From Acinetobacter sp. ANC 4204 (lineage in GTDB: Bacteria > Pseudomonadota > Gammaproteobacteria > Pseudomonadales > Moraxellaceae): 64,000 nt of DNA. How positions within the stretch are numbered: position 1 is the first letter of the stretch; the number at the start of each line of letters is the position of its first letter. Made by a program: the position numbers and the translations under genes. Location of the stretch: assembly GCF_002135205.1 (NCBI RefSeq), contig NZ_NEFZ01000008.1, positions 1 through 64,000 on the forward strand. The letters are read 5' to 3'. Of this stretch, positions 39,510 to 48,725 are shown piece by piece. The notes under the pieces were generated by a model. That model was not told the origin of the DNA, ran no database searches, and saw only the letters and a list, made by a program, of their open reading frames with translations.

Positions 39510-40052
39510 TTAGGCTAATTCTTTTGACATTTTTGCACCGTGCTGACGAAGCAACTCTAAAGTTTGCTTTTCTTCAGCTAATGCTTCGGCCCAGTTAATT
39601 TCATCAAATTCACAATCAAAGAACAAATCGCTAATCGAAGATAAAATAGTCAAACCATCTTCATCTTTGGTGTTTGGATCGACTTTCTCATCCAATAAGC
39701 GTTTGACTGCGGGCGCACATGCAGCACTTGCAGCATCCCAAAGTGGGCCATAAATTTCCTCTGTATCCCACAAATGTAAATTCGCTTTTGCTTGAATTAA
39801 CTGTTCTAAAATCTCTAAATGTACCGCTAGGCTATCTTGCTTTTCTTGTTCTGATAAAGGTGTACCCGCTTCATACGCTTCGCAAATTGCTTCCCACCAT
39901 TTAAATAAGCCATCTGACCAAACTGAAATCACAGGTCCTTTTTCAGAGTCAATAAAATTTGGATTTAATCCATCTGCTAATAAACGTTGAACTTGCTGAA
40001 GATCTAATTCTTCAAGTGCTTGCACGAAAGCTTGTTGTTGCGCGGTTAACAT
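39510..40052 (-). CDS. Ankyrin-repeat-like protein
   Basis: A 180-residue soluble acidic protein. Segments such as QRLLADGLNPNFID and KRLLDEKVDPNTKDEDGLTILS are degenerate ankyrin repeats. A partner-binding role is therefore likely but unspecified. The start at MLTAQQQAF is preferred; a TTG six codons upstream is possible. It is 14 bases upstream of the barrel protein gene on the same strand. Confidence 0.7.
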   Translation of the reverse strand: MLTAQQQAFVQALEELDLQQVQRLLADGLNPNFIDSEKGPVISVWSDGLFKWWEAICEAYEAGTPLSEQEKQDSLAVHLEILEQLIQAKANLHLWDTEEIYGPLWDAASAACAPAVKRLLDEKVDPNTKDEDGLTILSSISDLFFDCEFDEINWAEALAEEKQTLELLRQHGAKMSKELA

Positions 40053-40147
40053 GGAGAGGACGCTCTTCAATTCAGTTTTATTCTATTATGCCGAATAAAC
40101 GGAACATTTGTTATCCGTAATGTTGGATAAAAGTGAGTGCCAAACAT

Positions 40148-40176
40148 GAAAAAAGCCCCAAATCTGGGGCTTTTTA
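40148..40176 (-). terminator. Terminator after the hibernation-factor gene
   Basis: Minus strand AAAAAGCCCCAGATTTGGGGC followed by TTTTTTC, 15 bases past the stop codon at 40191. Confidence 0.9.
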
Positions 40177-40190
40177 AAATTCCGTGAGGT

Positions 40191-40562
40191 TTATTCTTCC
40201 TCATCCTCTAGGCCATCATCCTGATCTGCATAAACAGGTTGCCCAGCACGTGGTTTATCATTCCTTTCAAAGGTATGTTCTAGGCTACGTTTGAGGCGAT
40301 CAATCGCACCATGAATCGCCGTATCGACATTATGACCTTTATGATTTACAACCACGGGTTTTAAACCTGCAGGACGAGCTTCAATCATACATTGAATGTC
40401 GTCATCTCCGCCTTTATGGCTATTGGCATCACTCAGATGCACTGAAAAATGGGTAATACGTTCACTGTGACGTTGGAATTCTTGATTGAGCTCTGCACGT
40501 ACATAACTAATTAAACGGTCACTATTTTGAATGTTTTTATCTGTACGGATTTCTATGTTCAT
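40191..40562 (-). CDS. HPF/RaiA-family ribosome hibernation factor
   Basis: A 123-residue protein beginning MNIEIRTDKNIQNSDRLISY with the beta-alpha-beta-beta-beta-alpha fold of HPF/YfiA. The conserved HFSVHLSDANSHKGGDDDIQC and DTAIHGAIDRLKRSLEHTFER are present, followed by a short acidic tail. Such proteins bind the 30S decoding centre in stationary phase. It is of the short type, without the dimerisation domain of long HPF. It is a single gene, not next to rpoN as in E. coli. Confidence 0.82.
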   Translation of the reverse strand: MNIEIRTDKNIQNSDRLISYVRAELNQEFQRHSERITHFSVHLSDANSHKGGDDDIQCMIEARPAGLKPVVVNHKGHNVDTAIHGAIDRLKRSLEHTFERNDKPRAGQPVYADQDDGLEDEEE

Positions 40563-40615
40563 AAAATAACATCCTCTCTTTATTTGACTCTTTTCTGTGC
40601 AAAACTTTTTTATCT

Positions 40616-40631
40616 TGGCACACTTGTAGCT
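40616..40631 (+). promoter_or_regulatory. Possible sigma-54 promoter upstream of the allantoinase gene
   Basis: TGGCAC-ACTTG-TAGCT keeps the GG-N10-GC core and a perfect -24 box, but the -12 element is weaker than at the other sites. It lies about 174 bases before the start codon. This is the weakest of the sigma-54 candidates in this region. Confidence 0.4.
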
Positions 40632-40804
40632 TACTGTTTTAACAGCATACGACCATCTTCAATTTCTATTGGAAAGCAACCTCCCCTGATTGAATGATGA
40701 ACACTTTTGAGTCTGCAGATCTGTGTCCTTCTACTTTGAATATCGGGCCTAACTCAAAATTATGCAAGTGATATTTTAAAAAAAATATGAAAAGGATAAT
40801 TATT

Positions 40805-41773
40805 GTGACAAGCACTTACTTACGTGGCCAAGAACTCATTGATTCTATTCAAACTTCTGCCTATTCACGTGACCTAATTGGCTATGCAGGAACCCCACCA
40901 CACGCTCACTGGCCCAATCAAGCACGCATTGCACTACAGTTTGTTTTGAACTATGAAGAAGGGGCTGAAAACCATATTGAGCATGGTGATGCTGGTTCTG
41001 AGCAGTTCCTATCTGAGTTGGTCGGTGCAGCGAGTTTTCCTGCTCAGCATCGCTCCATGGATTCCATGTATGAATATGGCTCACGAGCAGGTTTTTGGCG
41101 CATCCATGCGGAGTTTCAAAAACGTGGACTCCCGATGACCATCTTTGGGGTAGGTATGGCACTGGCACGTAATCCACCTATTGTCGAAGCAATCAAACAA
41201 GCCCAATACGATGTGGTCTCTCATGGACAACGTTGGTTGCACTATCAAAATGTCGATATTGAAACCGAGTATCAACATATGGATCAGGCCTTGAGCGTAC
41301 TTGAAACATTATTGGGTCAAACTCCCATCGGCTGGTATACGGGCCGAGACAGCCCCAATACACGTCAATTGCTCGCAGCGTTTCCACAGATTCAATATGA
41401 CTCGGACTACTATGGCGACGATTTACCGTTTTGGACCACATTAACGCAAACCGATGGCACCACACGTCCGCATCTGATTATTCCTTATACACTTGAATGC
41501 AATGATATGAAGTTCAGTTCCGCTGGTGGCTTTAGTACAGGAGAACATTTTTTCCAATATTTAAAGGACAGTTTTGATGTGTTGTATAACGAAGGTGAAA
41601 GCAGTCCGAAAATGATGTCGATTGGTATGCACTGCCGTCTTCTCGGTCGTCCGGGTCGCTTTAAAGCCTTGCAACGCTTTCTCGATTACATTCAGAGCCA
41701 TGAAAAAGTTTGGATCTGTCGTCGCTCAGAGATTGCTGAACATTGGTATCAACATCATGCCCCTAATATGTGA
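40805..41773 (+). CDS. puuE: Allantoinase, PuuE (polysaccharide-deacetylase-like) type
   Basis: A 322-residue metal-independent allantoinase of the NodB/polysaccharide deacetylase fold, hydrolysing allantoin to allantoate. DLIGYAGTPPHAHWPNQARIALQFVLNYEEGAE is the typical opening (here in part: GYAGTPPHAHWPN), followed by VVSHGQRW and GWYTGRDSPNTRQL. A GTG at 40805 with AAAAGGA eight bases ahead is chosen; an ATG six codons earlier lacks a ribosome-binding site. It is followed by uraD and uraH, the two preceding pathway steps. Confidence 0.92.
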   Translation: MTSTYLRGQELIDSIQTSAYSRDLIGYAGTPPHAHWPNQARIALQFVLNYEEGAENHIEHGDAGSEQFLSELVGAASFPAQHRSMDSMYEYGSRAGFWRIHAEFQKRGLPMTIFGVGMALARNPPIVEAIKQAQYDVVSHGQRWLHYQNVDIETEYQHMDQALSVLETLLGQTPIGWYTGRDSPNTRQLLAAFPQIQYDSDYYGDDLPFWTTLTQTDGTTRPHLIIPYTLECNDMKFSSAGGFSTGEHFFQYLKDSFDVLYNEGESSPKMMSIGMHCRLLGRPGRFKALQRFLDYIQSHEKVWICRRSEIAEHWYQHHAPNM

Positions 41774-41843
41774 AGCATCATGTAAATAGGAGCCTCTTTT
41801 GGGCGTTTATTTAGCTATTTTTGGGTGTAAATTTGTCTGTATT

Positions 41844-41859
41844 TGGCACTGATATTGCA
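41844..41859 (+). promoter_or_regulatory. Sigma-54 promoter for the uraD-uraH-permease operon
   Basis: TGGCAC-TGATA-TTGCA matches the -24/-12 consensus (TGGCACN5TTGCA) at every fixed base. It lies 39 bases before the uraD start codon. Confidence 0.82.
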
Positions 41860-41897
41860 AAGTTTTAGCTATTCTTTTTAAACATCAGGTCAAAATA

Positions 41898-42401
41898 GTG
41901 CATCTGAACGAATTTAATCAATCCCCCCCTGCCGAACTCGAAAACCGATTAAAACACTGCGTGCCTATTCAAAGTTGGGGGCAAGCCATTATTGCAGCCC
42001 GCCCCTTTTCATCTATACAAAAGGTACTTGATTACGCAGCTCAACTTAGCCAGACATGGACATGGGACGAGGTTCAATCTGCTCTAGATATGCATCCAAG
42101 GATTGGAGAGAAGCGAGCCAAAACTGAACTTAGCCCAACCGAACAAGCTTTTTCAGAACGTGAACAGGCCCAACTCCAAACCAATAAAGAGACTCAACAG
42201 GCATTGCTCACCGCCAACATCGCTTATGAAAAAAAATATGGCTACATCTTCTTAATCAAGGCGTCAGGTTTAAATGTGAATGATATTTTAACGGCACTGA
42301 ACTATCGACTAAAAAACGACCCTGAAACGGAACAACGCATCGTCAAACAGCAGTTATCTGAAATTGCTATCCTTCGCCTTACACAGGAGCTTACCGCATG
42401 A
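41898..42401 (+). CDS. uraD: 2-oxo-4-hydroxy-4-carboxy-5-ureidoimidazoline (OHCU) decarboxylase
   Basis: A 167-residue cofactor-free enzyme converting OHCU to S-allantoin. The catalytic His is in DMHPRIGEKR, and the conserved NIAYEKKYGYIFLIKASG and ILTALNYRLKNDPETE segments are present. It uses a GTG start with CAGGT ahead. It overlaps uraH by four bases (ATGA), so the two are translationally coupled, and it follows a strong sigma-54 promoter sequence. Confidence 0.94.
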   Translation: MHLNEFNQSPPAELENRLKHCVPIQSWGQAIIAARPFSSIQKVLDYAAQLSQTWTWDEVQSALDMHPRIGEKRAKTELSPTEQAFSEREQAQLQTNKETQQALLTANIAYEKKYGYIFLIKASGLNVNDILTALNYRLKNDPETEQRIVKQQLSEIAILRLTQELTA

Positions 42402-42724
42402 TCAGCACCCATATTTTAGATACTGCTTTAGGTCAACCTGCAACTCAGGTCGATGTGAAATTATTCAATCATGTTGGCGAATTATTGGCTTGTGCACAAA
42501 CCAATATAGATGGTCGTATTCAAGCAGCAGATTTTGGCTTAGAAGCACTCATTTCTGGAGAGTATGCACTTGAGTTCAATACAAAGGATTATTTCGAAAA
42601 ACAAGGTCTTGAAACATTTTTCCCCAAAGCTGTGATTCATTTTTATATCCAAAATACCGAGCAACACTATCACATTCCTCTGCTGATCAGCCCTTTTGCT
42701 TATTCCACTTACCGTGGAAGCTAA
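42398..42724 (+). CDS. uraH: 5-hydroxyisourate hydrolase (transthyretin-like)
   Basis: A 108-residue transthyretin-fold enzyme hydrolysing 5-hydroxyisourate to OHCU. ISTHILDTALGQPA carries the N-terminal catalytic His, a later Arg and His are present, and the C-terminus YSTYRGS is the diagnostic hydrolase tetrapeptide YRGS. Overlaps uraD by four bases. Confidence 0.95.
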   Translation: MISTHILDTALGQPATQVDVKLFNHVGELLACAQTNIDGRIQAADFGLEALISGEYALEFNTKDYFEKQGLETFFPKAVIHFYIQNTEQHYHIPLLISPFAYSTYRGS

Positions 42725-42761
42725 GCACAACACAAACCAACATAATATGGGGGAAAACAAC

Positions 42762-44120
42762 ATGACAAAACTCAATAAAAGCCTCTCTCCAGAACATGAG
42801 TATTTGGGGGCGACTAAAAGTGTAGCTTACGGTTTGCAACATGTTCTCACTATGTATGGTGGAATTGTTGCACCCCCACTGATTATTGGTACTGCAGCAG
42901 GCTTAAACGCGGCACAGATTGGTTTACTCATTGCTGCGGCGTTGTTTGTCGGCGGTTTAGCCACTATTTTACAAACCATAGGGGTGAAATACATTGGGGC
43001 GCAACTTCCTTTGGTGCAAGGCGTTTCTTTTGCAGGGGTCTCTACCATGGTGGCGATTGTCACTACTGGTGGAGGGCTGCCCGCAGTTTATGGTGCAGTC
43101 ATCGTTGCATCATTGATTGGCTTTTTCTTAGCCCCTTATTTTTCCAAAATTATTCGCTTTTTTCCCCCTGTCGTCACAGGTTCCGTCATCACCATCATTG
43201 GTTTATCCCTCCTGCCTGTCGCTGTCCGTTGGATGATGGGTGGCAATAAAACGGCACCGAACTGGGGAAGTATTGAAAATATCAGTTTGGCTCTCCTAAC
43301 TTTAGCAATCGTGATTGGACTGAATATGCTTCAAAGCCCGACCATGCGGCGGTTGTCGATTCTAGTATCAATCATTCTAGGTACATGCATCGCCTATATT
43401 CTAGGTTTTGGTGACTTTAGCCACATCACCAATGGTGCTTGGATTCAAGCCCCGAGTGTTTTTGCTTTTGGGCTTCCTGTTTTTGAATTCACCGCAATTC
43501 TTTCAATGCTGATTGTGACTTTAGTCATTATGACGGAAACCACTGCCGACATTATTGCAGTAGGTGAAATTGTTGGAACGAAGGTTGATGCTGAGCGCAT
43601 TGCAGCAGGTTTACGTGCAGATATGCTATCGAGTGCGGCAGCACCCATTTTAGGTTCCTTTATGCAAAGTGCTTTTGCGCAAAACGTCGGTCTGGTTGCC
43701 ATTACAGGAATTAAAAGCCGATTTGTAGTGGCTGCAGGTGGTGGCATTTTAGTGATCTTGGGGTTATTGCCGATTATGGGGCGCTTGATTGCGGCTATTC
43801 CATTCCCAGTTTTAGGTGGGGCAGGTTTAGTTTTATTTGGAACAGTAGCTGCTAGTGGCATCCGAACATTGGCTAAAGTTGACTATAATGAGCAAAAAAA
43901 TCTAATTATTGTTGCAACTTCAATTGCAGCAGGCATGATTCCAATCATAGATTATTCTTTCTTTATAAACTTCCCCAAATGGGTGCAAACCCTGTTCCAT
44001 TCTGGGATCAGTTCGACCTGTATCATGGCGATATTATTAAATTTATTATTCAATCATCTTCCTTCTTCAAAAAGAAAGTCTGTCACTAAAAATAAAATAC
44101 TTCAGGAAGCCCACCACTAA
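42762..44120 (+). CDS. Purine permease, NAT/NCS2 family (xanthine/urate type)
   Basis: A 452-residue inner-membrane symporter with about 12-14 helices. It has the NAT signature QNVGLVAITG near residue 310 and the upstream TETTADIIAVGEI. These residues belong to the urate/xanthine branch. The genomic setting, straight after uraD-uraH, favours urate or xanthine. The start with GGGGGA nine bases ahead is chosen over two in-frame ATGs upstream that overlap uraH. Confidence 0.9.
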   Translation: MTKLNKSLSPEHEYLGATKSVAYGLQHVLTMYGGIVAPPLIIGTAAGLNAAQIGLLIAAALFVGGLATILQTIGVKYIGAQLPLVQGVSFAGVSTMVAIVTTGGGLPAVYGAVIVASLIGFFLAPYFSKIIRFFPPVVTGSVITIIGLSLLPVAVRWMMGGNKTAPNWGSIENISLALLTLAIVIGLNMLQSPTMRRLSILVSIILGTCIAYILGFGDFSHITNGAWIQAPSVFAFGLPVFEFTAILSMLIVTLVIMTETTADIIAVGEIVGTKVDAERIAAGLRADMLSSAAAPILGSFMQSAFAQNVGLVAITGIKSRFVVAAGGGILVILGLLPIMGRLIAAIPFPVLGGAGLVLFGTVAASGIRTLAKVDYNEQKNLIIVATSIAAGMIPIIDYSFFINFPKWVQTLFHSGISSTCIMAILLNLLFNHLPSSKRKSVTKNKILQEAHH

Positions 44121-44189
44121 ACCATTTGGTAAAAAAAGTGTAATAAATAACCTTTTTTTATGATCCATCTCCATCACGTTCGTCAAATT

Positions 44190-44205
44190 TGGCTTTATTT
44201 TTGCT
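44190..44205 (+). promoter_or_regulatory. Sigma-54 promoter for the Tsx-like porin gene
   Basis: TGGCTT-TATTT-TTGCT has the invariant GG-N10-GC and a perfect -12 box. It lies 42 bases before the start codon at 44248. Confidence 0.72.
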
Positions 44206-44247
44206 TAATAATCGGTATCCTTGTATCCGATTTTTTGGGGAATATTC

Positions 44248-44997
44248 ATGAAACTGACTCAAATTGCTGCTTTCGTAGCATTATCTTCTGCTGCGGCAAT
44301 TTCTCAAGCTGCGCCGATCTGGCAAGACTTTAGCCTCACTGCTTTATACGGTGAAAACTATGCGCATCCTGTAAATATGGATGACAATAACCAGCAAACA
44401 ACGGCTACTGTCGAATATACAGCTAAATTGAAATATGGTGACTTTTTCGGCTTCGCTGACCGTGCTCACAATGATTTCGAAAACAGCACATATTTCGAGC
44501 TTTCACCTCGCCTAAGCTTAAGTGCTGTTACAGGAACTAAACTAGAAGCTGGTCCAATTAAAGATATTTTAATTGCGGGAACATGGGAAGCAAACAGCTC
44601 GAACTACCCAGGTGCAGACTTCAACAACTACCTCTATGGTATTGGTTTTGATCTGGCTATTCCTTATTTCCAATATGCACAGTTGAACTTCTATAAAGCG
44701 GATAATGAGAAAGGAACAACTGATGACTACCAAATGACTGCTGTCTATGGTATTCCAGTGAAATTAGGTTCTGAAGATTTCCTTGTTGATGGCTTCCTTG
44801 ACTGGTCAACAGGTGAAAATGCAGGTCATGCAAGTGAATTAAACTGGACAACACAATGGAAATGGAATGTTGGTAAACACATTTCTCCAGATACACGTCT
44901 TTATGTGGGTGTTGAACACTCTGTATGGAACAACAAATACGGCATCAAAGGTTTAGACCAAAATGACGTTAGTGCATTAATCAAATACCACTTCTAA
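44248..44997 (+). CDS. Tsx-like nucleoside-specific outer-membrane channel
   Basis: A 249-residue outer-membrane protein. The signal peptide MKLTQIAAFVALSSAAAISQA is followed by APIWQDFSLTALYGENY, the opening of the Tsx/OmpK (PF03502) family. A 12-strand barrel ends in NDVSALIKYHF with a terminal Phe. Tsx channels pass nucleosides and related bases. Beside a purine permease and urate enzymes it probably admits urate, allantoin or nucleosides. It is preceded by its own sigma-54-like promoter and followed by a terminator. Confidence 0.85.
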   Translation: MKLTQIAAFVALSSAAAISQAAPIWQDFSLTALYGENYAHPVNMDDNNQQTTATVEYTAKLKYGDFFGFADRAHNDFENSTYFELSPRLSLSAVTGTKLEAGPIKDILIAGTWEANSSNYPGADFNNYLYGIGFDLAIPYFQYAQLNFYKADNEKGTTDDYQMTAVYGIPVKLGSEDFLVDGFLDWSTGENAGHASELNWTTQWKWNVGKHISPDTRLYVGVEHSVWNNKYGIKGLDQNDVSALIKYHF

Positions 44998-45016
44998 TTC
45001 ACTTTTGTGAATATCC

Positions 45017-45046
45017 AAAAGCAAGACTTCTGTCTTGCTTTTTTTT
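45017..45046 (+). terminator. Terminator after the Tsx-like gene
   Basis: AAAAGCAAGACTTCTGTCTTGC followed by TTTTTTTT, 20 bases after the stop codon. Confidence 0.9.
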
Positions 45047-45093
45047 ATGTAAAAGCAGCATGATAAAGCTCCAATACAACGACTCAGCCTTCC

Positions 45094-45600
45094 ATGTCTT
45101 TTATCATCCGCCCTGCTACTGAACACGATTTGCCTGCCATTCAAAATATTTACAATGCTGAAGTTCTACATGGTATGGCAACGTGGAATGAACATGCATA
45201 TGATTTAGCGCATTTTCAAAAACAGTTACAACACTTTAAAAATCAGCAATTTCCATTTTGTGTAATGGAAGACCAAGAGAAGAAGGTGATTGCAGGATTT
45301 GCAGACTATGCCACTTTCCGTAATTTTTCAGGCTATCGTTTTACCGTTGAGCATTCTATTTATATTTCACCCAACTATGCACGTCAGGGTTTAGGTAAAC
45401 AACTTTTAGCCTATTTGATTGAACAAGCAAAAATGCAACAAATGCATGTCATGGTTGCAGGAATTGACCATGCCAATCTTGCATCAATTGCATTACACGA
45501 AAAATTCGGCTTCGTACAAACAGGCTATATGCCACAAGTGGGACAAAAATTTGGCCAATGGCGTGATCTAGTACTGATGCAATTGATGTTAAATCAGTGA
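45094..45600 (+). CDS. GNAT-family N-acetyltransferase (phosphinothricin acetyltransferase-like)
   Basis: A 168-residue acetyltransferase. It opens with IIRPATEHDLPAIQNIYN and has EHSIYISPNYARQGLGKQLL, the acetyl-CoA pyrophosphate loop (QGLGKQ), then HEKFGFVQTGYMPQVGQKFGQW. This matches the PAT/YncA group, which acetylates free amino acids or methionine sulfoximine-like compounds. Its real substrate is unknown. It converges on the next gene, overlapping its 3' end by 12 bases. Confidence 0.85.
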   Translation: MSFIIRPATEHDLPAIQNIYNAEVLHGMATWNEHAYDLAHFQKQLQHFKNQQFPFCVMEDQEKKVIAGFADYATFRNFSGYRFTVEHSIYISPNYARQGLGKQLLAYLIEQAKMQQMHVMVAGIDHANLASIALHEKFGFVQTGYMPQVGQKFGQWRDLVLMQLMLNQ

Positions 45601-46125
45601 GATTGGCGTTAAATTGTCACTGGTTACACTGATCACAGCGTAATTATGCTTTGCTGCTTGTTCATAAAAATTTTTGAGTTGAGCAAACAGCAAGCTCAAC
45701 TCCGCAAATTGCAGTTCTATCGACTCAGTCCGAATCCCATGTTCCTGCTCTAGGCGCTTTAAACAAGTAGTTTGCATATGCTTTTTAAAGTCATCAATAT
45801 CGAGTTTCCCTAATGCTTCTTCGACTTCAACTACACGAACTGCCGTGTTATAGCGCACCTCTGTGAGTTGTTTCTGACGTTCCGATAAATGATGTTCAGC
45901 TTGTACACTCAAAGCCAGTAAGGAAGTTCCAGACTTAAAACTCCCCTGCAACAACGTTTGTAAGATCTTCCAGTTTGAGCCTAAAAGCAGACGTGATTCA
46001 AGCTGTTGCGAATCCAATACATCTTGCACATCAGTCGACTCTAAAATCAGCATTTCTAAAGCATTGGGTTGAATACTTAATAATAATGTGTCCATATGGC
46101 TGCTCTTATTGTTGTTACTTTCCAT
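45589..46125 (-). CDS. Hypothetical protein, helical
   Basis: A protein of about 178 residues that I do not recognise. It is predicted mainly helical, with heptad-like stretches in the middle (ALSVQAEHHLSERQKQLTEV) and no signal peptide or clear motif. The start at MESNNNKSSH is uncertain because no strong ribosome-binding site is seen; a downstream ATG at 46095 or a longer frame to 46191 is possible. It sits inside the purine cluster 117 bases downstream of hpxO on the same strand, so a shared transcript is possible. Confidence 0.5.
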   Translation of the reverse strand: MESNNNKSSHMDTLLLSIQPNALEMLILESTDVQDVLDSQQLESRLLLGSNWKILQTLLQGSFKSGTSLLALSVQAEHHLSERQKQLTEVRYNTAVRVVEVEEALGKLDIDDFKKHMQTTCLKRLEQEHGIRTESIELQFAELSLLFAQLKNFYEQAAKHNYAVISVTSDNLTPISLI

Positions 46126-46241
46126 TAGCTTAACGCGTCTGAAATCCAACTGCTCAATCAATTTGTATGAGTAATTTTCACAAAAACGCAAAGGACAGTG
46201 GTCCTTTACTCCGAGCTTAAATACGCCACAAAAAATATCCC

Positions 46242-47399
46242 CTAATCCAGCGGATTACCCACAATATTACTAATAATTCCCTTCATGATATGAGGGCCTT
46301 GCTCAGTACGTAAGTCCTCATACCATGCCTGGGTTACACTTTCATCTTTCATATGGGTCACATCACAACGTTTACGTGCGCGTAGCACCATTTCTCCTGT
46401 ACGTTCATTGCGTTTATTTTGATAACGACGTAACGAGTCTTGTAAGCCCAAAGTATTAATTTGTAGTGCGCGTGCCAAATAAATGGCATCCTCCATCGCC
46501 TGACAACCGCCTTGCCCAATATCAGGCGTTGTACTATGTGCTGCATCTCCGACGATCACCACACGACCTTTATAGAAGTCAGTAAATGGCTCAATATCAT
46601 GAATTTCGACACGATTAGTCTGCTGTTCATTCATTGCATCAATGAGGCTTTGCACAGGCGCACACCAATTTTGAAAATACTCTTTCAACTTTTTTTTATA
46701 TTGATTTCGATCATTTTCCAAACCAACTGGTAGAGGCACATCAAAAAAGAAATAGAAGCGATTGTCAGAAACTGGCATAAGTGAAGCACGCTTCCCTTCG
46801 CCAACAAATGTCGTCCATTGATCTGCTGGTGCTAAATCACTAGATATTTCAACTAAACCATTCCAGTTGACGTAACCAGCGTAACGGCGCTCAACTTGAT
46901 CACCAAGAACATACGCTCGAGTCAAAGAGTGAGTTCCATCTGCTCCAACCAATAATTCTGTTTGGATTTCTGTTCCATCTGCAAAGCGAACTGTGACCAT
47001 ATCATTGTGCTCTGCTAAAGACAGCATTTTTTTACCGAGCTTGATATCCTGACGCCCAAATTCATCCATCAACATGTTTTGTAGTTCGGCACGCGAAACA
47101 GGATACGGTCGCTGTCCAACCTCTTCAATCAAAGGATACAAGCTGAACTGGGTCATGACATCCCCCGTTAAACCATCAACATAAGCCAAATGGTCCATCT
47201 GCCCACCTAGGCGTGCGACTTGGTGGGTTAAGCCCAAATAATTCAGGCACTTCACACCATTTGACCACAATGAAATGGCTGCACCTACAGGTAAAATATG
47301 CTCTGTTTGCTCATAAATGGTGACTCGATGCCCAAATTTTTTCAATGCGATTCCTGTCGTTAAACCACCCATCCCTGCACCAATAATTGCAATTTCCAT
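46242..47399 (-). CDS. hpxO: FAD-dependent urate hydroxylase HpxO
   Basis: A 385-residue class A flavin monooxygenase that converts urate to 5-hydroxyisourate using NADH and O2. It has the dinucleotide motif [10 protein letters not shown] (7-16), [11 protein letters not shown] (near 155) and [15 protein letters not shown] (near 285). The best fit is HpxO of Klebsiella rather than salicylate hydroxylase, because uraH, uraD and allantoinase genes are here. It replaces the cofactor-free uricase UrtO/uaZ type. Divergent from the allantoicase gene. Confidence 0.9.
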   Translation of the reverse strand: MEIAIIGAGMGGLTTGIALKKFGHRVTIYEQTEHILPVGAAISLWSNGVKCLNYLGLTHQVARLGGQMDHLAYVDGLTGDVMTQFSLYPLIEEVGQRPYPVSRAELQNMLMDEFGRQDIKLGKKMLSLAEHNDMVTVRFADGTEIQTELLVGADGTHSLTRAYVLGDQVERRYAGYVNWNGLVEISSDLAPADQWTTFVGEGKRASLMPVSDNRFYFFFDVPLPVGLENDRNQYKKKLKEYFQNWCAPVQSLIDAMNEQQTNRVEIHDIEPFTDFYKGRVVIVGDAAHSTTPDIGQGGCQAMEDAIYLARALQINTLGLQDSLRRYQNKRNERTGEMVLRARKRCDVTHMKDESVTQAWYEDLRTEQGPHIMKGIISNIVGNPLD

Positions 47400-47439
47400 C
47401 TGTTCCTCTTTTTCAAATTTGTATCATTCAGATTGAAAA

Positions 47440-47455
47440 AGCGAAAAGCATGCCA
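47440..47455 (-). promoter_or_regulatory. Sigma-54 promoter for hpxO
   Basis: Minus strand TGGCAT-GCTTT-TCGCT keeps the GG-N10-GC core; 41 bases before the hpxO start codon. Confidence 0.6.
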
Positions 47456-47488
47456 TCTTTGAGCCCTTCATTTATGTCCATCAAAAGT

Positions 47489-47504
47489 TGGCATAAGCTG
47501 TGCT
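47489..47504 (+). promoter_or_regulatory. Sigma-54 promoter for the allantoicase gene
   Basis: TGGCAT-AAGCT-GTGCT keeps the GG-N10-GC core; 108 bases before the allantoicase start. It is back to back with the hpxO site, with 33 bases between the two -24 elements. Confidence 0.6.
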
Positions 47505-47611
47505 ACATAAAGGAAAGAAAGTAATTTCATTTTCGTAAAATTGGCAGATAAATTTCTTTATTTTTAAAACGAAAAATCACCTATTGATGACCCTAAACAC
47601 GGACCTATTTC

Positions 47612-48616
47612 ATGGCAACCTTATTTGCACCTAGCTTTGAGCTTCCTACGAATATACAACAATTGACCAATCTGGCAGATCTGCGTATTGGGGCTGAAGT
47701 GATTGAATGCTCGGATGATTTTTTTGCTGAAGCCAAACGCATGTTGCAATTTGACGCTCCAGTTTTTGTGGAGGATAAATTTGACGATCACGGAAAATGG
47801 ATGGATGGTTGGGAAACACGGCGTAAGCGCCATGCAGGTTACGACTGGGCCATGGTCAAACTTGGAGTCGCAGGAAAAATTAAAGCTTTTGATATCGACA
47901 CGACATTCTTTACTGGCAATTATCCTGCTTCCGCGGCTATTGAAGCCTGTTATGCACCAAAGGGTAACTTTGAAGATGTAGAATGGCACCAAATTTTACC
48001 AAACAGTATATTGGGACCTAGTCAGCACCATATTTTTGAGGTCAAAACTGAAATGGTGTATACCCATATTCGTTTAAACATTTATCCTGATGGTGGCATC
48101 GCGCGTCTTCGTGTTTATGGTGATGTGCAAACCCAAATTACCGACCACAATCAAATATTAGATCTGTTGGCATTGGAAAATGGAGGACGCGTCATTGCAT
48201 ATAGTGATGCCCATTTTGGACATCCCCGTAATTTAATTAATCCTGGTAGAGGGATCAATATGGGCGATGGCTGGGAAACTAAACGTCGTCGGGCACCTGG
48301 TTTTGACTGGTGTATTTTAGCCTTGGGGCAAGCAGGCTCTATTGAAAAAATTGAAATTGACACTGCACATTTTAAAGGCAATTACCCAGCTGAAGTTTCA
48401 GTTCAAGCCATTTATATTGAAGATGCTACCGACCCACAACTGATTCCACAAAGTATGTTTTGGCCCTTTTTATTAGAGGCGAAAACCATGCAAATGGATC
48501 ATATCCATTGTTATGCCAATGAAATTTTAACACAGAACAAAGTGTCCCATATTCGTGTCAATATGATTCCCGACGGTGGTATTAGTCGCATTCGCCTATG
48601 GGGTAAAATTGTCTAA
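47612..48616 (+). CDS. alc: Allantoicase
   Basis: A 334-residue enzyme hydrolysing allantoate to ureidoglycolate and urea. It is built of two tandem jelly-roll repeats. Each carries a DGWETRRKRHAGYDW-type block (near 68 and 228) and an HIRLNIYPDGGIARLR-type block (near 150 and 311). It is followed 109 bases later by the ureidoglycolate lyase gene. It uses the allantoate-to-urea route rather than the ammonia-releasing allantoate amidohydrolase, which explains the urea importer downstream. Confidence 0.95.
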   Translation: MATLFAPSFELPTNIQQLTNLADLRIGAEVIECSDDFFAEAKRMLQFDAPVFVEDKFDDHGKWMDGWETRRKRHAGYDWAMVKLGVAGKIKAFDIDTTFFTGNYPASAAIEACYAPKGNFEDVEWHQILPNSILGPSQHHIFEVKTEMVYTHIRLNIYPDGGIARLRVYGDVQTQITDHNQILDLLALENGGRVIAYSDAHFGHPRNLINPGRGINMGDGWETKRRRAPGFDWCILALGQAGSIEKIEIDTAHFKGNYPAEVSVQAIYIEDATDPQLIPQSMFWPFLLEAKTMQMDHIHCYANEILTQNKVSHIRVNMIPDGGISRIRLWGKIV

Positions 48617-48725
48617 TTTATATTCAAATTGACATGATTAGCTCAATTATTATTTTAGATTTATGCTGCTATATTTTCATATATGCATCAATTTTGAAAA
48701 TACAGTTTTCATTTGGAAGAAACCC

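Noticed and set aside
43445..43861. 138-residue minus-strand frame opposite the purine permease
   Set aside because: Antisense shadow of the membrane-protein codons, rich in Pro/Ala/Lys; no independent evidence.
47800..48340. Repeated segments within the allantoicase gene considered as a DNA duplication
   Set aside because: They are the two tandem domains normal for allantoicase.
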